This document shows, one piece after another, positions 14,565 through 17,343 of a DNA stretch of 17,343 nt. Every line of letters starts with the position of its first letter. Position 1 is the first letter of the stretch. Where the stretch lies: contig NZ_JAIQUM010000088.1 of the NCBI RefSeq assembly GCF_020075705.1, positions 1-17,343 of the forward strand. The letters run 5' to 3'. The translations under genes and the position numbers were made by a program. Under the pieces are notes generated by a model. The model had not been told where the DNA came from, made no database searches, and saw nothing but the letters and a program-made list of their open reading frames with translations. Origin of the DNA: Metabacillus rhizolycopersici (GTDB taxonomy: Bacteria > Bacillota > Bacilli > Bacillales > Bacillaceae).

Positions 14565-15692
14565 ATGAGAGTGCCTGTTGTTGTGATGCGTGGAGGAACG
14601 AGCAAAGGTGTGTTTCTTCGCTATGAGGATATGCCTGCTAGTCGTTTGCTTTGGGAAGAGTTTATTCTGGATATTATGGGAAGTCCAGATAGCAGACAAA
14701 TTGATGGACTTGGCGGGGCTAATTCGTTAACGAGTAAAGTTGCGATTATCCAAAAGTCGAATCTAGAAGAGGTTGATATTGAATACACATTCGCCCAAGT
14801 AAGTGTTGAAAATCAATTAGTTGATTTTAAGGGGAATTGTGGAAATATCTCTTCTGCGGTGGGTCCTTATGCAATTGAACAAGGTCTTGTACCAGCGGTT
14901 GAGCCTATTACAACGGTCAGAATTTTTAACACAAATACGCAAAAGGTGATTATTGCTGAAGTAGAAGTGGAAAACGGTCAAGTAAAAACAGATGGTATGT
15001 GCTCAATCCCTGGAGTACCAGGAACAGGATCTCCTATTTATCTATCATTCACGAATGCTGAAGGTGCAGTAACAGGTAAACTATTTCCAACCGAGAACTC
15101 TATTGATGTTATTCAAACATCTAAAGGCACTGTAGATGTATCGATCATCGACGTAGCGAATCCGTTAGTTTTTGTACATGCACATGATGTTGGTCTTAAG
15201 GGTACTGAACTCCCTAATGAAATGACACAAGAAAAGCTAGCAGAATTAGAGGAAATTAGATCGATAGCAGCTGAAATGTGTCAATTCGCTCCAAGAGCAG
15301 AGGCAACAAAAAAATCACCTGCTGTCCCAAAACTGACTGTGATTGCTCCTCCGACAGATTATATCGATGTAACCGGAGTGGAGAGAAAAGCAGAAAATAT
15401 GGACTGTACAATAAGAATGATGTCTATGCAAAAGCCACATCAAGCACTTGCGATAACAGGTGCAATCTGTACAACTGCAGGTGCTTTTTTACAGGATACA
15501 ATCTTATCTGATATTATGAACGTTAACCAAGAAGTGATCAGATTAGCACATCCAGCTGGAATCATGGAAACAAAGGTTGATTTAATCGCTGGCAATCTTA
15601 CGGCTATCAAGGTAGTCCGTACAGCACGGATGATTTTGGAGGGATATGTATATACAAAGAAAAACTATCAGGTTGCTCCTATGTTAGCGTGA
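14565..15692 (+). CDS. PrpF-family isomerase (aconitate isomerase / 4-oxalomesaconate tautomerase type)
   Basis: PrpF-family proteins have a diaminopimelate-epimerase-like fold and move protons on C6-tricarboxylates: 2-methylaconitate in propionate use, cis/trans-aconitate in aconitate isomerases and 4-oxalomesaconate in gallate breakdown. At 375 residues it is near family length. It shows the opening VPVVVMRGGTSKGVFLR at 3-19, QIDGLGGANSLTSKVAII at 45-62 and GNCGNISSAVGPYAIEQG at 90-107. K58 and C92 occupy the positions of the proposed catalytic Lys73 and Cys107 of Shewanella PrpF, with the same 34-residue spacing. No methylcitrate (prp) genes are nearby, whereas a TcuA homologue and a CitMHS transporter are, so cis/trans-aconitate isomerisation is the best guess. 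It resembles in principle the trans-aconitate gene pair tbrA/tbrB of Bacillus thuringiensis. The start is set by GGAAAGGGG and ATG. Confidence 0.85.
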   Translation: MRVPVVVMRGGTSKGVFLRYEDMPASRLLWEEFILDIMGSPDSRQIDGLGGANSLTSKVAIIQKSNLEEVDIEYTFAQVSVENQLVDFKGNCGNISSAVGPYAIEQGLVPAVEPITTVRIFNTNTQKVIIAEVEVENGQVKTDGMCSIPGVPGTGSPIYLSFTNAEGAVTGKLFPTENSIDVIQTSKGTVDVSIIDVANPLVFVHAHDVGLKGTELPNEMTQEKLAELEEIRSIAAEMCQFAPRAEATKKSPAVPKLTVIAPPTDYIDVTGVERKAENMDCTIRMMSMQKPHQALAITGAICTTAGAFLQDTILSDIMNVNQEVIRLAHPAGIMETKVDLIAGNLTAIKVVRTARMILEGYVYTKKNYQVAPMLA

Positions 15693-15740
15693 ATGAAAAA
15701 CTACTTAAGTGCAAGCATTGTATGGAAAACTAGCCTATCA

Positions 15741-15763
15741 TATTCTCACTTCACATGAGAATA
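15741..15763 (+). other. 8-bp inverted repeat behind prpF
   Basis: TATTCTCA (15741-15748) and TGAGAATA (15756-15763) form a perfect stem with a 7-base loop, 49 bases after the prpF stop. There is no T run, so it is only a weak terminator candidate. It also covers the ATG at 15755, which argues against that codon as the start of the following small gene. Confidence 0.4.
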
Positions 15764-15793
15764 ACATTCAGAAAACCATTGGAGGAACTGTTC

Positions 15794-15940
15794 GTGTGGG
15801 TAATTACACTCTATTTAAATGAAAAGATAAAGATGTTTGAATTTCATACAGAAAAAGAGGCAAGGGAAGCGTTTAGAAACATGGAAGGAGATAAATATCT
15901 ATCTGAAATAGTCTATTTTAATGACCCTTGTTTTCTATAA
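15794..15940 (+). CDS. Small conserved-looking hypothetical protein, 48 residues, GTG start
   Basis: I do not recognise a named family. The preferred start is GTG at 15794, because GGAGG at 15781-15785 lies 8 bases before it. The ATG at 15755 sits in an inverted repeat with no ribosome binding site. The resulting peptide begins MWVITLYLNEKIKMFEF and ends EIVYFNDPCFL. Its alternating hydrophobic strands, a central charged helix-like stretch (HTEKEAREAFRNMEG) and lack of a signal or membrane segment suggest a compact alpha/beta cytoplasmic mini-protein. Similar short proteins with an MFEF-TEKEA pattern exist in Bacillus genomes as far as I recall, with no function known to me. It stands alone between prpF and the VCBS-like gene. 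Confidence 0.55.
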   Translation: MWVITLYLNEKIKMFEFHTEKEAREAFRNMEGDKYLSEIVYFNDPCFL

Positions 15941-16001
15941 CTCTAAAAACAAACTTTTGGTAGATTCCATTAGCTGCCTTCACGCTGTCAACTTTTCTGT
16001 C

Positions 16002-16028
16002 TTGAACACTTTTCATCCTGCATATAAT
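16002..16028 (+). promoter_or_regulatory. Candidate promoter of the VCBS-like gene
   Basis: TATAAT at 16023-16028 is a perfect -10 element, with TTGAAC at 16002-16007 as a possible -35 but only a 15-bp spacer. CATATAAT would also suit a sporulation sigma factor of the sigma-E/K type, although no matching -35 is obvious. It lies 32 bases before the ATG at 16060. Confidence 0.35.
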
Positions 16029-16059
16029 TCACTACCGATTAAAAGGCAGGTGAAGGAAA

Positions 16060-16983
16060 ATGGATACGAATGATTTAAGAACAGCGATCAATTATTACCA
16101 CATGAAAATTCAAGAAACGAATGATCCGTATTATTGGTACTGTTTGGCTGATATGCAGGCGAGAGCGGGAATGATAGGAGAAGCGTTGAACCCGATTGAT
16201 AACGCACGATTGATGACATATCCCTATCCTGTGGAACGAGAACTGGTGAACATGCAGGAGAACCTTCAGAATGGTTCTTCAAGACAAAATAGACCAACCG
16301 TTATTACAGAAAAGCGCGGTGATGTTAACGGTGACGGCATGATCGACACTGTCTTTCTTACCGGAAATAAGACCCCTGATAGTCCATTTTGGCAAAATAT
16401 TACGCTGGTTATTCAAAACGGTCGAACAAATCAGTATCAACAAATCGCAATGAAAAATAATGCTGGATACAACCCGACGCTGTTTCTTGGTGATTTTACA
16501 GGAGATAAGATTAATGATATTTTAGTCGTCATTGATTCTGGCGGAAGCGGCGGTACGATTTATGCGTATGTATTTGCTCATAGGAACGGTAGAATGAGAC
16601 AGATTTTTGATTCTGATATATTTAATGAAGGCCAAAAGTACGGTGTTTCCTATGAAGATTACTACAGAGCCTCAGTGATCAGCTATAGTCAAAACAAAAA
16701 ATATATTCTTGACCTTACGTATAAAGGGAAGGAATATTTAGCGGAAATTTATAATGCAAATGGTACCTTGAAAGAACCAATCGAAGGCTGGGTGAATCCG
16801 ATTTCAGGCTTATACCCAATAGACTTTAACAGAGATGGAACGTATGAACTTCAAGCATACCAGCGAATAGCTGGAAGGTATAATGCAGACGGACTAGGAT
16901 TTGTGCAGGCGGTATTGACATGGAACGGCAGGGGATTTGTTATAGACCGGCAGAATGTGGCGATAGTTGGCGGAGATAACTGA
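16060..16983 (+). CDS. VCBS/FG-GAP-like repeat protein with calcium-loop motifs
   Basis: This is a 307-residue protein of unknown function. Three aspartate-rich loops typical of calcium-binding FG-GAP/VCBS repeats are visible: DVNGDGMID at 88-96, GDFTGDKIND at 144-153 and DFNRDGTYE at 255-263, each followed by a short beta strand (TVFL, ILVV, LQAY). The first 70 residues are helical and resemble a tetratricopeptide-type segment (YYWYCLADMQARAGMIGEALNPIDNARLM). There is no signal peptide or membrane helix, which is unusual because most such repeat proteins are exported. Candidate roles are a spore- or envelope-associated protein or a beta-propeller-like scaffold, but nothing in the sequence decides. 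A GGTGAAGG ribosome binding site precedes the ATG, and a strong terminator follows at 17077, so it is monocistronic. Confidence 0.75.
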   Translation: MDTNDLRTAINYYHMKIQETNDPYYWYCLADMQARAGMIGEALNPIDNARLMTYPYPVERELVNMQENLQNGSSRQNRPTVITEKRGDVNGDGMIDTVFLTGNKTPDSPFWQNITLVIQNGRTNQYQQIAMKNNAGYNPTLFLGDFTGDKINDILVVIDSGGSGGTIYAYVFAHRNGRMRQIFDSDIFNEGQKYGVSYEDYYRASVISYSQNKKYILDLTYKGKEYLAEIYNANGTLKEPIEGWVNPISGLYPIDFNRDGTYELQAYQRIAGRYNADGLGFVQAVLTWNGRGFVIDRQNVAIVGGDN

Positions 16984-17076
16984 GATTATCATCTTCGTCA
17001 AGGTTATATTCAAAAATAATGATCTCTCGAAAGACTTGGAAAAATTGAGCAGATGGAATTATTTTAATAGTATTTC

Positions 17077-17112
17077 ATTCACCCATATCATCTAATATGG
17101 GTGAATTTTTTT
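17077..17112 (+). terminator. Intrinsic terminator after the VCBS-like gene
   Basis: ATTCACCCATAT at 17077-17088 pairs perfectly with ATATGGGTGAAT at 17095-17106 (12 bp, 6-base loop), followed by a T run through 17112. The 94 bases between the stop codon and the hairpin show nothing else. Confidence 0.9.
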
Positions 17113-17165
17113 GAATAATACAAGATGTGAATCACATAGTGTTAGAGATATCAGGGCATTTCTAA

Positions 17166-17343
17166 CAACCATTTTCTATGTTTTTCCTACCTCTAATCAG
17201 TAAACAGGCTTCTATGGGCTTGTCCATACACCAATCTGCTGCTTTTGTATTAGCCCGAAGAGGGTTGGGTTTTGAAGAAAAAATACCGAAAGAATTGTTG
17301 TTAGTCCTTTTTGCAAAGGAAGCAAAAAAGGGACAACCTCTTT
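17166..17343 (+). pseudogene. Open frame running off the window, possible transposon-protein remnant
   Basis: After a stop codon at 17163-17165 a frame stays open to the window end. From an ATG at 17214 it reads MGLSIHQSAAFVLARRGLGF, then EEKIPKELLLVLF and a lysine-rich stretch. There is no ribosome binding site before any ATG, and the peptide starts abruptly as if from the middle of a domain. The ARRGLGFEEKIPKELL phrase reminds me of the C-terminal part of long TnpB/IS1341-type transposon proteins, but this rests on memory only. It could also be the start of an unrelated gene. The 53 bases between the preceding terminator and this frame show no feature. Confidence 0.3.

Noticed and set aside
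15278..15511. Plus-strand ORF inside prpF
   Set aside because: It is a shifted frame within a well-supported gene, with no ribosome binding site and a low-complexity Cys-rich product.
15755..15793. ATG 15755 as start of the small protein
   Set aside because: It lies in an 8-bp inverted repeat without a ribosome binding site. GTG 15794 has GGAGG at 8 bases.

Overview
The window reads as chromosomal DNA of a spore-forming, low-GC Bacillaceae species. The codon use is AT-rich, strong GGAGG-type ribosome binding sites are common, and a yyaC-type sporulation gene is present. I cannot fix the genus. The region is an accessory metabolic island with 13 supported protein genes. It has possible transposon debris at both edges: a 20-bp-period repeat array at the left end and a 5'-truncated reading frame at the right end.

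Left module (about 200-7350, all + strand): hyuA and hyuB (ATP-dependent hydantoinase / N-methylhydantoinase subunits), a monomeric sarcosine oxidase and an NCS1 permease of the hydantoin/allantoin/cytosine type. Together they suggest uptake of a hydantoin-like compound (for example N-methylhydantoin from creatinine), ATP-driven ring opening, and oxidation of the released N-methyl amino acid. The middle enzyme, N-carbamoylsarcosine amidohydrolase, is not in the window. The 8-mer CGATAGAT lies upstream of hyuA, of the oxidase and of the permease, so these may share a regulator.

Middle and right module (about 7500-15700): a TcuA-type tricarballylate dehydrogenase, a LysR regulator, an AbrB-family membrane protein, a yyaC-like sporulation gene, a CitMHS citrate/metal transporter, a second LysR regulator clearly paralogous to the first, and a PrpF-family isomerase. 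TcuA makes cis-aconitate from tricarballylate and PrpF-family enzymes can interconvert cis- and trans-aconitate. The genes therefore look like a C6-tricarboxylate (tricarballylate / aconitate / citrate) module feeding aconitase. Dyads of the form ATAA-N7-TTAT, the site known for the LysR protein CcpC of Bacillus subtilis, occur twice before tcuA and once in the first lysR/abrB divergent region. Both lysR divergent regions carry the same 14-mer promoter core. The citMHS gene appears to start at a rare ATT codon and has a near-consensus cre site just upstream of its ribosome binding site.

Right end (15700-17343): a 48-residue conserved-looking small protein with a GTG start, a cytoplasmic-looking protein with three calcium-loop / VCBS-like motifs followed by a strong terminator, and an open frame running off the window that may be a transposon remnant. 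I saw no tRNA, rRNA or CRISPR array.
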